Assembly (NCBI GenBank): GCA_023415795.1
Contig: JAEZJG010000014.1
Span: 62,001 to 126,000 of the forward strand
Source: Bacillota bacterium
GTDB lineage: Bacteria > Bacillota > Clostridia > Christensenellales > SZUA-584
DNA length: 64,000 nucleotides
Direction of reading: 5' to 3'
The notes beneath the pieces are model-generated. The model saw only the letters and a program-made list of their open reading frames with translations, did not search any database and was not told the DNA's origin. Shown here piece after piece: positions 1 through 8,879 of this stretch. Numbering within the stretch: position 1 is the stretch's first letter; every line of letters starts with the position of its first letter. A program made the position numbers and the translations under genes.

Positions 1-1
1 A

Positions 2-772
2 TCGTCGCTGGTGTACACCTGCCTGATCTATCTGTTTTTGTATCTGCCGATCATTGTGATCGTTGTGTTCTCCTTCAATACCTCCAAGCGCAACATCGTA
101 TTTGAAGGCTTTACGCTGGACTGGTATGCCGGGCTGTTCAAAAACTCGGCGCTGCTCGGGGCATTCGGTAACACAATGATCGTGGCGGCGGCCAGCACGC
201 TGCTATCGTGCATCATCGGCACATTTGCGGCTATCGGTATGCATCGTTACCGCTTCAAGGGGCGGCGCATGGTGGATACGCTGCTGTATGTACCGGTGGT
301 TATTCCGGAGATTGTGCTGGGTATTGCGCTGCTCAGCATGTTTGCGCTGGCACAGGTGCCGCTGGGGCTGGTCAGCCTCATCATTGCGCATACCACCTTT
401 TGCATACCGTTCGTGGTGTTTACACTGCGGGCGCGGCTGTCGGGCTATGATCAGTCGGTGGAGGAGGCGGCGATGGATTTGGGAGCAACAAGGTGGCGCG
501 TGTTCCGTTATATCACGCTGCCCATACTGCTTCCCGGTATCGTCAGCGGAGGTATGCTCGCCTTCACGCTGTCCATCGACGACGTTATTATCAGCTATTT
601 CACCAACGGTCCGGGAAGCACCACGTATCCACTCAAGGTGTGGGAGATGGTGAAGTCGGGCGTGACGCCGGATGTGAACGCGCTCTCCACGCTGATACTG
701 CTGGTTACGCTGATTGTTGTAGTGGTATCGCAAAGCCGCAGTCTTAAAGCCGCACGCAAAAAACGCATCTGA
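2..772 (+). CDS. potC: Spermidine/putrescine ABC transporter permease PotC (5' end outside window)
   Basis: Inner-membrane permease of the polyamine importer PotABCD. The reading frame is open from base 2, so the first few residues lie upstream; about 256 residues are visible against a usual length near 260. Hydrophobic helices run the whole length. The cytoplasmic EAA loop that contacts the ATPase is seen around visible residues 153-185 (EEAAMDLGA, followed by the conserved Gly and Pro). PotD follows 38 bp downstream, as expected for a pot operon; PotA and PotB would lie upstream outside the window. Confidence 0.93.
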   Translation, partial: SSLVYTCLIYLFLYLPIIVIVVFSFNTSKRNIVFEGFTLDWYAGLFKNSALLGAFGNTMIVAAASTLLSCIIGTFAAIGMHRYRFKGRRMVDTLLYVPVVIPEIVLGIALLSMFALAQVPLGLVSLIIAHTTFCIPFVVFTLRARLSGYDQSVEEAAMDLGATRWRVFRYITLPILLPGIVSGGMLAFTLSIDDVIISYFTNGPGSTTYPLKVWEMVKSGVTPDVNALSTLILLVTLIVVVVSQSRSLKAARKKRI

Positions 773-810
773 AATTAAAAATATAACAGGACATTAAAGG
801 AGGTATGGTA

Positions 811-1875
811 ATGAAAAAACGGTTAAGCATCGTTATGGCGGTCTGCCTGGTTGCGGCGTTGATTGCAGGCTGCGGAGCGTCCGCCACAAGCGGCGGCGCA
901 CAGTCTGGTTCTGCCGGAGATCTCAATGTATTCATCTGGACGGAGTATATGCCGGATTCAGTATTCCAGCAGTTTACGGAGGAGACGGGCATTAAGGTGA
1001 ACGTGTCCACATATTCGTCCAATGAGGATATGCTCTCTAAGGTGAAGGCGAGCAACAAGGGGCTTTACGACATTGTGGTGCCCAGCGACTATATGGTGAA
1101 GATGATGATCGATGAAGGACTGCTGTCTGAGATCAACAGAGACAACGTCCCCAACCTGAAGAACATCGATGAATCGTTCCTTGACCAGAGCTTTGATCCC
1201 GGCAATAAGTACTCGGTACCGTATATGGGCGGCGTGGCTACACTGTGTATCAACACCAGTAAGGTGACGGATGAGATTACGTCATACACGCAGATATTTG
1301 ATCCGATGTATGAAAACACCATTGTGATGCTGGACGATTTCCGTGCCGTCACCGGAATCGTTGCCAAGTCATTGGGCTATTCGATGAACGAAACGGACCC
1401 TGCAGTGCTGGAGCAGATTGGCGCAAAGCTGATGGAGCTAAAGCCCAACATCAAAGCACTGGATTCCGACTCGCCCAAGTCGCTCATGATCAGCGGCGAG
1501 ACTAACATCGGCTTTATGTGGAACGCGGAGATTGCGCTGTCGATGGCGGAAAACCCGGACATCAAGATTGTGTTCCCCAAAGAGGGCTGCTATCTGTTCC
1601 TTGATAACTTCTGCATCACAGATGGCGCGAAGAACAAGGATAACGCGGAGAAATTTATCGATTTTGTGCTTCGCCCTGAGGTTTCCAAGCTGGTGTCTGA
1701 GGAGTTCCCGTATGTGAACCCCAATGCGGAAGCGGTGAAGCTGCTGGGAGACGACTATATCAACAACCCGGCCTCGAACATTCCCGGTGAGGTGTTTGCA
1801 AACGGCGAATATATTATGGATGTCGGTGCGGCTATTGATACCTATAACACGCTTTGGACCAAATTCACGCAGTGA
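811..1875 (+). CDS. potD: Spermidine/putrescine-binding lipoprotein PotD
   Basis: Extracellular substrate-binding component of the polyamine ABC importer. The protein starts with a lipoprotein signal peptide with lipobox LIAGC (Cys21), followed by a low-complexity Ser/Gly linker and a periplasmic-binding fold beginning with DLNVFIWTEYMPDSV, typical of PotD/PotF. The start was set at 811 because the strong ribosome site AAAGGAGG (796-803) is 7 bases from that ATG; the ATG at 805 would be only one base away. At 354 aa the length is normal. It is the last gene of the operon, with a hairpin 30 bases downstream. Confidence 0.94.
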   Translation: MKKRLSIVMAVCLVAALIAGCGASATSGGAQSGSAGDLNVFIWTEYMPDSVFQQFTEETGIKVNVSTYSSNEDMLSKVKASNKGLYDIVVPSDYMVKMMIDEGLLSEINRDNVPNLKNIDESFLDQSFDPGNKYSVPYMGGVATLCINTSKVTDEITSYTQIFDPMYENTIVMLDDFRAVTGIVAKSLGYSMNETDPAVLEQIGAKLMELKPNIKALDSDSPKSLMISGETNIGFMWNAEIALSMAENPDIKIVFPKEGCYLFLDNFCITDGAKNKDNAEKFIDFVLRPEVSKLVSEEFPYVNPNAEAVKLLGDDYINNPASNIPGEVFANGEYIMDVGAAIDTYNTLWTKFTQ

Positions 1876-1905
1876 TCAGTTGAAAGCAGGATGAACAGTT
1901 AGTGC

Positions 1906-1945
1906 AACCGCATCCGGCGGGTGTAAAAGCCTGCCGGATGCGGTT
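1906..1945 (+). terminator. Hairpin downstream of potD
   Basis: 13-bp perfect stem AACCGCATCCGGC (1906-1918) with its complement at 1933-1945. The downstream tract (ATGTGTTAAT) is only weakly T-rich, so termination may be partial or need Rho. Confidence 0.6.
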
Positions 1946-2320
1946 ATGTGTTAATAGCACCACACATACCGTGCCTAATAATTGGCCGCAATTATTATAT
2001 CAAAAACTACGGCATATTGAATTAACGACAACGTTTTTCTATTTTGAAGTTTCAACCGACCTGTCCGGTGGTACAAATATGATTGAACAACGGTCTTTTG
2101 TTGCTGTAAAAAGCGCCTTACCCTGATTCGCAGGGTTAATAATACAGGGAAGCAAAGCCGGTATTTATACCACGATCCACAATAAAGGCACGCCGAAAGG
2201 CTGCTGATTACACTCCCGTTGATACTCAGAATTACGCTAACCATTTGTACCCTCGGCTTGTGTCTTCACGATGGTAATGTGCCATCCCTGCATAATTTAA
2301 TGTCCGAAAAGGCGAAGAAG
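1946..2320. other. Intergenic stretch without a recognisable gene
   Basis: About 375 bases with no plausible coding frame on either strand. It holds several small dyads: AATAATTG/CAATTATT around 1976-1995 with loop GCCG, an ACCCTG...CAGGGT hairpin near 2118-2136, and a CC-rich/GG-rich segment near 2190-2210. The density of structure could suggest a small RNA, but no known RNA family consensus was recognised. Confidence 0.4.
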
Positions 2321-2350
2321 AGCCACTGCAATATGCTGTGGTTTTTCTTT
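2321..2350 (+). terminator. Intrinsic terminator, possibly bidirectional
   Basis: Imperfect stem CCAC-T-GCA / TGC-T-GTGG (2323-2341) followed on the plus strand by TTTTTCTTT. The plus-strand T tract implies that a plus-strand transcript ends here, either potD read-through or something in 1946-2320. On the other strand it sits just after the DUF1540 gene and could stop that too. Confidence 0.55.
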
Positions 2351-2367
2351 GCTTTCCCGACCCAGCG

Positions 2368-2694
2368 TTACTTTGGGCGATAGGTGATGCAGCTGCAAAT
2401 CACCGAATCGTGCGGATCGTCAATGCTGACGCGGCCCGCCTTGCAGTGAAACGATTTATTGTAGGCACATTCCGACACGGTGCAAAGAATTTTGGGCGCG
2501 CCGATATCGCTGCCAAACTCCGTATTCAAACCATCCATCTGCCTGTCCTTTTCTGCCGACACCATGGGGCTGTCCTTAGTGAAGGTATCGCAGAAGGTAT
2601 CGCTGTGCGTACGGCTTACCCGAATGGCATGGGCGCTGCAGCTTTGCTGCAAGTTGTAGACGCAATCTGCTGCATGGCATTTAAGCTGTGACAT
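2368..2694 (-). CDS. DUF1540 domain protein (two cysteine motifs)
   Basis: Small protein of 108 aa with two copies of the DUF1540 pattern: C-x4-C-x-YN-x5-C-x-A-x-I-x-V near the N-terminus and again as CTVSECAYNKSFHCKAG further on, each followed by a second cysteine pair (TFCDTF; SVICSC). The function of DUF1540 is unknown; metal binding is plausible from the cysteines. Start 2694 was chosen because GGGAGGA lies just upstream and the ATG overlaps the stop of the preceding gene by one base (TGATG), indicating translational coupling. Confidence 0.75.
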   Translation of the reverse strand: MSQLKCHAADCVYNLQQSCSAHAIRVSRTHSDTFCDTFTKDSPMVSAEKDRQMDGLNTEFGSDIGAPKILCTVSECAYNKSFHCKAGRVSIDDPHDSVICSCITYRPK

Positions 2695-2861
2695 CAGATG
2701 TCCTCCCTTCGTTTGTAGCTGGCACAAAAGCTTTGCTGCGGGGTGCCCACCTGACCGGCCACCTGTATGCTTTGCAGTCGGCATAGCTGACCACGTTCGT
2801 TGTAAATGCATGCCGTCACCGAGCAGCGAATCGTTTGCGAGGATGGATTAATAAGAAACAT
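2694..2861 (-). CDS. Small DUF1540-like cysteine protein
   Basis: 55 aa with a single copy of the DUF1540 pattern (CSVTACIYNERGQLC, then SIQVAG and a terminal FCASY). The start at 2861 is preceded by GAAGGAG at a suitable distance; an upstream in-frame ATG at 2903 lacks such a site. It is the first gene of a two-gene minus-strand unit with the next DUF1540 gene, to which it is coupled by a one-base overlap. Function unknown. Confidence 0.65.
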   Translation of the reverse strand: MFLINPSSQTIRCSVTACIYNERGQLCRLQSIQVAGQVGTPQQSFCASYKRREDI

Positions 2862-2987
2862 CAGCACTCCTTCAGGGCTTGTTTTGCACCTAGTATGTCT
2901 CAATTGTAAATAAATTATGCCGCCTTCGTAATGTTGATTAGTTTTTGTGAAATTGGGGTATTATTTAACCGAAAGGTTTGAAATATA

Positions 2988-3017
2988 TTGACAATACGCC
3001 AAAATGGATAATATAAT
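2988..3017 (+). promoter_or_regulatory. Sigma-A type promoter of rho
   Basis: Perfect TTGACA (2988-2993), 18-base spacer, perfect TATAAT (3012-3017). The predicted transcript has a leader of about 120 bases before the rho start codon; rho is commonly autoregulated through its leader, though no specific attenuator was identified here. Confidence 0.75.
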
Positions 3018-3143
3018 AAAAGTGGTCTTTTAGGGCTGGAACTTCTTTTTAGTACGTTTATTCCCTAAATTCGCTAACTATAAATTCCGATCTATTGTTT
3101 CTGGTGTTTATTTTTAATTTCTATATATCAAAGGAGATAACTC

Positions 3144-4706
3144 TTGGATATCAGCTTATTGAAAGAAAAGAGCCTGATGGACCTCCGGGAAATTGCCAAA
3201 ATGGCTGGCATTAAGTCTGTGACGAAGTTTCGCAAAAGTGAGCTGCTCGATATGCTCTACGATTTGGACAGAAAGGCACGTATCGAAGAACAGAATCAGC
3301 CGGCCCAGGCAGCGCCCGAGCCGGAGGAGACTGTGATGCTTGAACCAATGGAGGAAGAAGAGCCGGATTCACAGGAAGAGGGTAATATTCCCGCATATCA
3401 GCAAGATGTAATTGAACACCGCCAGCGCGCGGAAAGAAACCGCGATCACGAAGCGCAGCGTGAGCAACGCAACAGCGGTGACGATAAGAAGATCATAGAG
3501 TATGTGATGGGCAACGACGCGGTCAACGAGCTCTTGAACAAGGGCGACTGCGGCGAGGCGATGGGCATACTGGAGGTGCTGCCAGAGGGCTACGGCTTCC
3601 TGCGCAGCGAGAACTATTTACCGGGCAATAAGGATGTCTACGTCTCGATGGCGCAGATTCGTAAGTTTAACCTGAAAACGGGCGATAAGGTCACGGGCAA
3701 AACGCGCCCTGCCAAGGATGCCGAGAAGCTGAATGCGCTGCTCTATATTGAGCAGGTGAATGACGACGCGGTGGAAAAGTGCCTCACGCGCCGCCCATTT
3801 GAAGAGCTGACCCCGATACACCCCGAGGAGCGCTTTACGCTGGAGCGTCCCAGCGCTCAGCGAGACCTCGCCATTCGCCTGATCGATATGATCGCACCTA
3901 TCGGCAAGGGGCAAAGAGGCTTGGTGGTGTCTCCGCCCAAGGCGGGTAAAACCATCATGCTCAAAAAGATTGCCAACAGCATCACGGCGAACTATCCGCA
4001 GGTGAACCTGATTGTGCTGCTGATCGACGAGCGACCTGAAGAAGTCACGGATATGCAGCGTTCCATCGACGGAGAGGTTGTGTATTCTACATTCGATGAA
4101 AAGCCGGAAAACCACACACGCGTTTCTGAAATGGTTATCGAGCGCGCCAAGCGGTTGGTGGAGCAGGGCAAGGATGTAGTGGTGCTGCTGGACAGCATAA
4201 CGCGTCTCGCTCGCGCCTACAACCTGATCATTCCGCCGACGGGGCGTACGCTGTCGGGCGGTCTTGATCCGGGCTCGCTGTATAAGCCCAAGCGTTTCTT
4301 CGGTGCGGCGCGTAACATCGAGTTTGGCGGCAGCCTGACCATCATCGCCACGGCGCTGGTGGAGACCGGCTCACGCATGGATGAAATCATCTACGAGGAA
4401 TTCAAGGGCACGGGCAACATGGAAATCCATCTTGACCGCAAGCTGTCTGAGAAGCGTATATTCCCCGCGATCGATCTGCACAAGTCTTCCACGCGGCGTG
4501 AGGAGCTGCTGCTGCCCAAGAAGGAACTGGAGGGCATCTGGGCGATTCGCAAGGTGATGGCAGGCGGCAACACAGCAGAGGTCACCGAGCAGCTCATTGG
4601 CATGCTCGCCAAGACGCAGACCAACGATGCGTTTTTGGATAAGCTGCGCGGCTGGCTCTCCGTATGGGATAAGGAAGGCTATAATTTTACGTCCAAAAGA
4701 TATTAA
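3144..4706 (+). CDS. rho: Transcription termination factor Rho
   Basis: Hexameric RNA-dependent helicase that ends transcription. 520 aa. Order: Rho_N helical domain (residues about 1-40), an inserted acidic then Arg/Glu-rich linker (about 50-110) that lengthens the protein relative to the roughly 420-aa E. coli form, cold-shock RNA-binding domain (EVLPEGYGFLRSEN), Walker A SPPKAGKT (263-270), Walker B LIVLLIDERPEE, and the R-loop region RTLSGGLDPGSLYKPKRF. The start is TTG at 3144, set by AAGGAG (3131-3136) seven bases upstream. It is preceded by a consensus promoter; the next gene starts 3 bases after the stop. Confidence 0.97.
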   Translation: MDISLLKEKSLMDLREIAKMAGIKSVTKFRKSELLDMLYDLDRKARIEEQNQPAQAAPEPEETVMLEPMEEEEPDSQEEGNIPAYQQDVIEHRQRAERNRDHEAQREQRNSGDDKKIIEYVMGNDAVNELLNKGDCGEAMGILEVLPEGYGFLRSENYLPGNKDVYVSMAQIRKFNLKTGDKVTGKTRPAKDAEKLNALLYIEQVNDDAVEKCLTRRPFEELTPIHPEERFTLERPSAQRDLAIRLIDMIAPIGKGQRGLVVSPPKAGKTIMLKKIANSITANYPQVNLIVLLIDERPEEVTDMQRSIDGEVVYSTFDEKPENHTRVSEMVIERAKRLVEQGKDVVVLLDSITRLARAYNLIIPPTGRTLSGGLDPGSLYKPKRFFGAARNIEFGGSLTIIATALVETGSRMDEIIYEEFKGTGNMEIHLDRKLSEKRIFPAIDLHKSSTRREELLLPKKELEGIWAIRKVMAGGNTAEVTEQLIGMLAKTQTNDAFLDKLRGWLSVWDKEGYNFTSKRY

Positions 4707-4708
4707 CA

Positions 4709-6724
4709 GTGACCCTGAAAATGTCCACTGCCGGAAAGGGACGGCTTTTCGGCAAAATCGTCTATATCTATCAGTGCTTTTATGCGATGGCTGCGGCGGA
4801 AAAGCTGTCCGTCAGCCTCGTATACGGGGCGGCGTTGTATATATCGCTGTCTGCCGTACTCAGGTTGACCGGCTTTACCATCAGAACATCATACGATCTC
4901 CGCTGGCACAAGGTTACAAAGCTGGCGTTGATCGTATTTTTTTCAGTTGCCGCGATTGGCGTCGTTGTACTGATGCCGCTGATGTACGGTCACAGAAGCA
5001 TGCCTGCTGTGATCGGCTTTGTCGCGCTGCCGCTGGCGGAACACTTTTGCGAGAACCTTTTACTGCGCCGTCATGTGCCGGAAAACAAGCGGGAGTTAGC
5101 TAAAACGTTGCTTTTTGTGAGGCTTTGCACGTTTACCGCCGCATTGGTGCTGGTGCTTGTGACGGACGAAATCGTGCTGCTGCCGGCTGTCGTGCTGAGT
5201 ATGATACTTAACTTTATCCGTCAGTATGTTTTTGCGGAATACGCGAGGGAATTTCCAAAATCTGATCAGACGCTCGCCGATGCGCGGCAGGTTCGCAGTG
5301 TGCGGCTCTACGACGGCATGGTGCTGACATCGGGCGCGGCGCTCAATATTTTTGCTTTCGCGTATGTGCTGTATGGGCTGCTGCGCAGGCAAAGCACCTT
5401 CTATATTGACTTCTTTGTGGCATTTGCTGTGCTGGCATTTGTGTTTACTACCGTCTACATCGGGACTCACCGCTTTTACAGAACGACGCTGGGGCAGCGA
5501 ATCGGACAGAACGCTGTGTTTTTGCTGGGTACATTTGTCGCGCTTTTTGCGGTGTACATCTTTCGGGACAGCTGGATAAGGGGCGGCCTTGTGATATCGG
5601 TACAATCTGTGCTGCTGCTGATAGGTGTGGTGCTGCAGATGTCCGGCGCTATGGGGCTCAGTGAAGATATGCGTCTGGTGATACGGCTTTATAACCCTGA
5701 TATCAGGAAAGAGGACCTTGATCGCAGGTCGGAACGGTTAGAACTGTGGACGCAGCTTATCTCGGAAGCGGTTTTTATCGTGGTGCTGCTGGCTCTGCTG
5801 GCAGACCCGGTGATATACAGCTGGGATTTTGACGCATATATCGGGCTGGCACCGCAGGTGGGCGCGGGCGTTGCAGCGATACCCGCTGTACTGCTGCTGA
5901 TGTCGCTGATACTTTCTGCGCGGCAGCCGCTCACGCGAAAATACGGGCAGCGATTAAGAACGTACGCGCAGCTAAAGCGCGAAGGCAGACACAACGCCGA
6001 GATGGAGAAGCGGCTGGTGAGCGTGCTGATCAAAAAGTATAAGAAGCGCATTGGCGTGCACCTGATACGTGCGTTTTTAAAGCCTGTGATGTATCACAAT
6101 GTGACAGGTAAAGAGAACGTAACAGCGCTGCCCGGCGTATTTGTCTTCAATCATGGAGAGGTTTACGGACCCATCGCAGCGGTTGTGTTTCTGCCGTACG
6201 ACATGCGTCCTTGGATATTGGACAATATGATCGAAAGAGAAGCGGTCACGCAGCACATGTTCGACGGTACGTTCAGCCGTATCAAGTGGCTGCCGATGTT
6301 TGTAAGGAAGCTGCTGCCCAAGGTTTTAAGCCGTCCGGTGGTGTGGGCGCTGTCGTCGTTCGATCCGATTCCCGTATACCGCGGCTCGGCGCGCGGAGTG
6401 CTGAATACGTTTGCGCTGTCCGTTGAGTGCCTGAGCGCCGGAGACAGCATACTTCTGTTTCCCGAAAACCCTAAGGAGAGGTACAGTGAAGCGCCCGTCA
6501 GCGATTTTTACCGCGGGTTTGCGCACATCGGGCGGGTGTATTACAAAAAGACGAAGGAAGCTGTGATGTTCTATCCGGTGTACGCGAGCAAGAAGGGGCG
6601 TGAGCTGCGCATAGGAGAGGGCGTGCAGTATGCCCCAAAGAACGGAAGGCGCGAAGAGGAGCGCATTGTGGAGGAGCTGCAGCAACGCATGCGTGAGCTG
6701 CAACAGCTGGATGAACAGGCTTAA
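4709..6724 (+). CDS. Multi-pass membrane protein with C-terminal PlsC-like acyltransferase domain
   Basis: 671 aa. The first 420 or so residues are a run of about ten to twelve hydrophobic helices of no recognised family. The C-terminal part resembles lysophospholipid acyltransferases: block I NHGEVYGP (His482) and block III FPENPKE (584-590). The usual HX4D catalytic motif has Gly where Asp is expected, and FPEG is FPEN, so the chemistry may differ or be lost. A role in membrane lipid or envelope-polymer acylation is inferred only. GTG 4709 is three bases after rho; ATG 4721 is an alternative and neither has a clear ribosome site. Its stop overlaps that of convergent yigZ. Confidence 0.7.
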   Translation: MTLKMSTAGKGRLFGKIVYIYQCFYAMAAAEKLSVSLVYGAALYISLSAVLRLTGFTIRTSYDLRWHKVTKLALIVFFSVAAIGVVVLMPLMYGHRSMPAVIGFVALPLAEHFCENLLLRRHVPENKRELAKTLLFVRLCTFTAALVLVLVTDEIVLLPAVVLSMILNFIRQYVFAEYAREFPKSDQTLADARQVRSVRLYDGMVLTSGAALNIFAFAYVLYGLLRRQSTFYIDFFVAFAVLAFVFTTVYIGTHRFYRTTLGQRIGQNAVFLLGTFVALFAVYIFRDSWIRGGLVISVQSVLLLIGVVLQMSGAMGLSEDMRLVIRLYNPDIRKEDLDRRSERLELWTQLISEAVFIVVLLALLADPVIYSWDFDAYIGLAPQVGAGVAAIPAVLLLMSLILSARQPLTRKYGQRLRTYAQLKREGRHNAEMEKRLVSVLIKKYKKRIGVHLIRAFLKPVMYHNVTGKENVTALPGVFVFNHGEVYGPIAAVVFLPYDMRPWILDNMIEREAVTQHMFDGTFSRIKWLPMFVRKLLPKVLSRPVVWALSSFDPIPVYRGSARGVLNTFALSVECLSAGDSILLFPENPKERYSEAPVSDFYRGFAHIGRVYYKKTKEAVMFYPVYASKKGRELRIGEGVQYAPKNGRREEERIVEELQQRMRELQQLDEQA

Positions 6725-7335
6725 GCGCCTGTCTCCATGAGCTGTGTGCTTATGTATTCCGGCACGGTTTGCCCCAGAGTGAGATTGCGTATTTGCTCTA
6801 AGAAGCGATCTTCATCGCCCTCGCGGATGAGAAAACGGACGCATACCGCATCTGCATAGGAAACATCGTCGATGATATAGCCCGATTTGCCCAGCGGCAG
6901 CTGCACACGCGCCCAAGAAGAGAAATCGAATGAGCAGGAATAGCTGCTGCACGGTATCAATGTGACCTTTGGCGCGGCAGCCAGCGTGTCGGCAGCGCTC
7001 TGAGAATAGGCACGCACGAGGCCCGGTGCTCCCAGCAGCGTACCGCCGAAATAGCGCGTGGAAACCACAATAACATCGGAAAGTCCGCTGCGTTTTAACA
7101 CCTCCAGCATCGGCAGACCTGCGGTGCCCTGCGGCTCGCCGTCGTCGCTGTAACGCATAATGCCGTCTTTCAACAGATAGGCGAAGCAGTGGTGGCGGGC
7201 GTCGCGGTGGAGCTTTCTGCGATCCTCCAGCACCTGAGAAACGTCCGATTCCGTTGAAACGCGACAGACGCAGCCGATAAAGCGGGACTTCTTGATGACA
7301 AGCGTGGTTTCGGTGAAGCCCCGCACGGTCTTCAT
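6721..7335 (-). CDS. yigZ: YigZ/IMPACT family protein
   Basis: 204 aa, the usual length of the family (UPF0029 N-terminal domain followed by DUF1949). The signature YSDDGEPQGTAGLPML is present near residues 68-83, and RYFGGTLLGAPGLVRAYS follows. IMPACT relatives in eukaryotes act in translational control; the bacterial role is not settled. It is the second gene of a unit with tyrS, its ATG overlapping the tyrS stop by one base (TAATG). Confidence 0.9.
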   Translation of the reverse strand: MKTVRGFTETTLVIKKSRFIGCVCRVSTESDVSQVLEDRRKLHRDARHHCFAYLLKDGIMRYSDDGEPQGTAGLPMLEVLKRSGLSDVIVVSTRYFGGTLLGAPGLVRAYSQSAADTLAAAPKVTLIPCSSYSCSFDFSSWARVQLPLGKSGYIIDDVSYADAVCVRFLIREGDEDRFLEQIRNLTLGQTVPEYISTQLMETGA

Positions 7336-8549
7336 TATCCCAGCACCACGCGATGGTATATCTTCTTGCCTTTTTTAATGAGCAATGCGTCGTCCTTAAA
7401 CAGCTCAGCTGTGACGGGCATAAACTCCTCCGTTGCTTTGTTGCCGTTCAGTGAGATGCCGCCCTGAGCGATGAGCCGACGACCCTCGCCGCGAGACGCG
7501 GTGAGCCCACAGGTTTGCAGCAGATCCAGCAGCAGCATGTTTTCCAAGCTGGCCACGGTTGTCTCGGGGACGGAACCGCCCTCTGCACCGCCTGCAAAAA
7601 GCGCTTCGGCAGCCGCTTTGGCTTTGTCTGCCTCGTCCTGACCATGCACCTGCCGTGTGACCTCGTAGGCGAGTGTCACCTTGGCGTCGTTGATGCGCTC
7701 ATCCTTGAAGCTGCACAGACGGTGCACCTCATCCATCGGCAGGAAGGTGAGCAGCGACAGACAGTTTTGTACATCGCTGTCCGCCACGTTGCGCCAGTAC
7801 TGATAGAATTCGTAGGGCGATGTTTTCTCGGGGTTCAGCCATACCGCACCCTTTTCCGTTTTGCCCATCTTACGACCGTCGCTGGTCAGCAGCAGTGAGA
7901 ACGTCATGCCGTAGGCTTCCTTGCGCTCCTTGCGGCGAATGAGATCCGCACCGGCTAGTATGTTGGACCATTGGTCGTCGCCGCCCAGCTGCAGCTTGCA
8001 GCCATGGTGTTGGTTCAGGTGCAAAAAGTCGTACGACTGCATCAGCATGTAGTTAAACTCGAGGAAGGTGAGCCCCTTCTCTAATCGGCTCTTATAGCAC
8101 TCGGCCGTCAGCATGCGGTTGACGGAGAAATAGACCCCAACATCGCGCAGGAATTCGATATAGTTCAGCGGTAGCAGCCAATCGGCATTGTTGAGCATGA
8201 TCGCCTTGCCTTCGCTGAAGTCCAAAAAGCGGCCGATCTGCACCTTGAATGCGTTGGCGTTGCTCTCGATGTCCTCTTTGGACAGCATCTTGCGCAGATC
8301 CGCCTTGCCGGAGGGATCTCCCACCATTGTGGTGCCGCCGCCGATCAGCGCGATAGGTCTGTGACCTGCCTGCTGCATATGCGCCATCGCCATCAGCTGT
8401 ACGTAATGCCCCACATGCAGGCTGTCCGCCGTGGGGTCAAATCCGATATAAAAAGTGACGCTCTCGCTGCCCAGCAGCTCCTTTAAGCCCTCGTGCGTTG
8501 TCTGACGCAAAAAGCCTCTTTCCACAAGTATGTCGTATACGTTTGCCAT
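7335..8549 (-). CDS. tyrS: Tyrosyl-tRNA synthetase
   Basis: Class I aminoacyl-tRNA synthetase, 404 aa. The HIGH-type motif is HVGH (45-48), the KMSKS-type loop is KMGKT (227-231), and a C-terminal S4-like RNA-binding segment (LLLIKKGKKIYHRVVL region) closes the protein. A ribosome site AAGGAG precedes the ATG. The upstream region 8550-8760 contains a GC-rich hairpin, but no T-box consensus on the minus strand, so the usual Tyr T-box control is not visible. Confidence 0.97.
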   Translation of the reverse strand: MANVYDILVERGFLRQTTHEGLKELLGSESVTFYIGFDPTADSLHVGHYVQLMAMAHMQQAGHRPIALIGGGTTMVGDPSGKADLRKMLSKEDIESNANAFKVQIGRFLDFSEGKAIMLNNADWLLPLNYIEFLRDVGVYFSVNRMLTAECYKSRLEKGLTFLEFNYMLMQSYDFLHLNQHHGCKLQLGGDDQWSNILAGADLIRRKERKEAYGMTFSLLLTSDGRKMGKTEKGAVWLNPEKTSPYEFYQYWRNVADSDVQNCLSLLTFLPMDEVHRLCSFKDERINDAKVTLAYEVTRQVHGQDEADKAKAAAEALFAGGAEGGSVPETTVASLENMLLLDLLQTCGLTASRGEGRRLIAQGGISLNGNKATEEFMPVTAELFKDDALLIKKGKKIYHRVVLG

Positions 8550-8812
8550 GTACAGTCTCCTTGGTTTATGGGTATCCCCGCCGAAAGCATCCGTCGGGGG
8601 TTGCTATTATTTTCCGTGTACCTGTGTTTGGCACGCAGGCTAGATACCCTGACATTATAACGGCTTTAACTGTGTGTGGCAATAGCTGCCCGACAGTTGC
8701 GTATAATCGCGAATGGTTTCAAATAGCCGAGTACCGAGGTGGTAATATCTAAAGTTTATAGTTTTTAAAACCAATAATTAACTTTATATTAAAATTGCTA
8801 CATAAAAAAAGA
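8550..8812. other. Divergent intergenic region tyrS/spoVG
   Basis: No gene seen. A strong imperfect hairpin (CCCCG...CGGGG, 8577-8600) lies in the tyrS leader, without a T tract on either side. AT-rich sequence from about 8745 to 8820 probably holds the spoVG promoter. Confidence 0.5.
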
Positions 8813-8838
8813 AGGAAAAATGAATGTCTATATCGAAC
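8813..8838 (+). promoter_or_regulatory. Possible sigma-H-like promoter of spoVG
   Basis: AGGAAAA (8813-8819), 12-base spacer, ATCGAAC (8832-8838) resembles the sigma-H pattern AGGAwww-N11-12-RnnGAAT with one mismatch in the -10 part. In Bacillus subtilis spoVG is a classical sigma-H gene; the match here is by eye only. Confidence 0.35.
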
Positions 8839-8879
8839 TTTAGTGAGAAGCAGATATGTTCTTGCAGAGGAGGTTTCTT

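Noticed and set aside
2140..2215. GCAAAGCC segment suggestive of a c-di-GMP riboswitch
   Set aside because: The preceding hairpin and the tetraloop-receptor half do not fit the GEMM consensus.
8731..8752. GAGGTGGTAATATC resembling a T-box core
   Set aside because: On the plus strand before spoVG, lacks ACCGCG and terminator; not a synthetase leader.
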